A stretch of 28,628 nucleotides of DNA from a virus. The translations under genes were made by a program, and so were the position numbers. The DNA lies in IMG/VR virus record IMGVR_UViG_3300013102_000060, positions 1 through 28,628 of that record; one strand, given 5' to 3'. This document shows positions 28,597 through 28,628 of the stretch, in pieces; position 1 is the first letter of the stretch, and each line of letters begins with the position of its first letter. The notes under the pieces are model-generated. The model searched no databases. It was not told where the DNA came from and worked only from the letters and a program-made list of their open reading frames with translations.

Positions 28597-28628
28597 GCCG
28601 ACCTCCTCCGAAAGCAGGGACCTTGAAA

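Noticed and set aside
28597-28628. cos site at the right end
   Set aside because: Only 32 bases remain beyond the small terminase start, and they contain its ribosome site; no dyad or symmetric overhang is visible.

Overview
The window is a temperate siphovirus (or its extrachromosomal or permuted form) of a GC-rich actinobacterium. The gene content (major capsid E family, TP901-type tape measure, ReqiPepy6 gp37-like tail protein, DUF6221- and DUF6093-like proteins, GTG/TTG starts, strong GGAGG sites) fits a phage of an Arthrobacter-like (Micrococcaceae) host. The host name is an inference. No ribosomal, metabolic or other host housekeeping genes are present.

Right to left on the minus strand runs one long late operon. 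It holds a probable small terminase subunit, a large terminase broken into ATPase and nuclease frames, portal, MuF-like protein, a DUF3307 membrane protein, scaffold, decoration protein, major capsid and four to five connector genes. It continues with the tail terminator, tail tube, the tail assembly chaperone pair with a -1 frameshift, tape measure (1068 aa), distal tail, gp37-like tail protein, a repeat-rich fibre, a BppU-like protein and a 601-aa fibre fused to a polysaccharide deacetylase. Lysis genes follow (small membrane proteins, an M23 endolysin, a two-helix holin-like protein), closed by a strong terminator at 6331-6362.

Between lysis and immunity lies a cassette insulated by terminators on both sides. 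A plus-strand D-glucuronyl C5-epimerase-like gene (3602-4927) converges on a minus-strand polysaccharide deacetylase gene (4980-6287) across a shared bidirectional terminator. The deacetylase is a paralogue of the one fused to the fibre. Deacetylation plus C5-epimerisation is the enzyme pair that matures heparan-type glycans, so a phage-encoded system acting on a uronic-acid-containing host surface polymer is the most exciting hypothesis in this window.

Left of that, a plus-strand operon encodes a 55-aa protein and a 227-aa protein with an internal duplication. Then come minus-strand immunity and integration genes: a hypothetical protein, an XRE-family regulator with a small partner, a 373-bp non-coding region, two small genes, and a tyrosine integrase cut by the window edge. 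The non-coding region contains the 3' end of a tRNA-Ser-like sequence followed by a 15-bp hairpin, the best candidate for attP. Phage genes on both sides of it suggest the non-integrated arrangement. A second plus-strand insertion, a lipoprotein gene (11208-11633), sits within the tail genes and looks like a moron expressed in lysogens.
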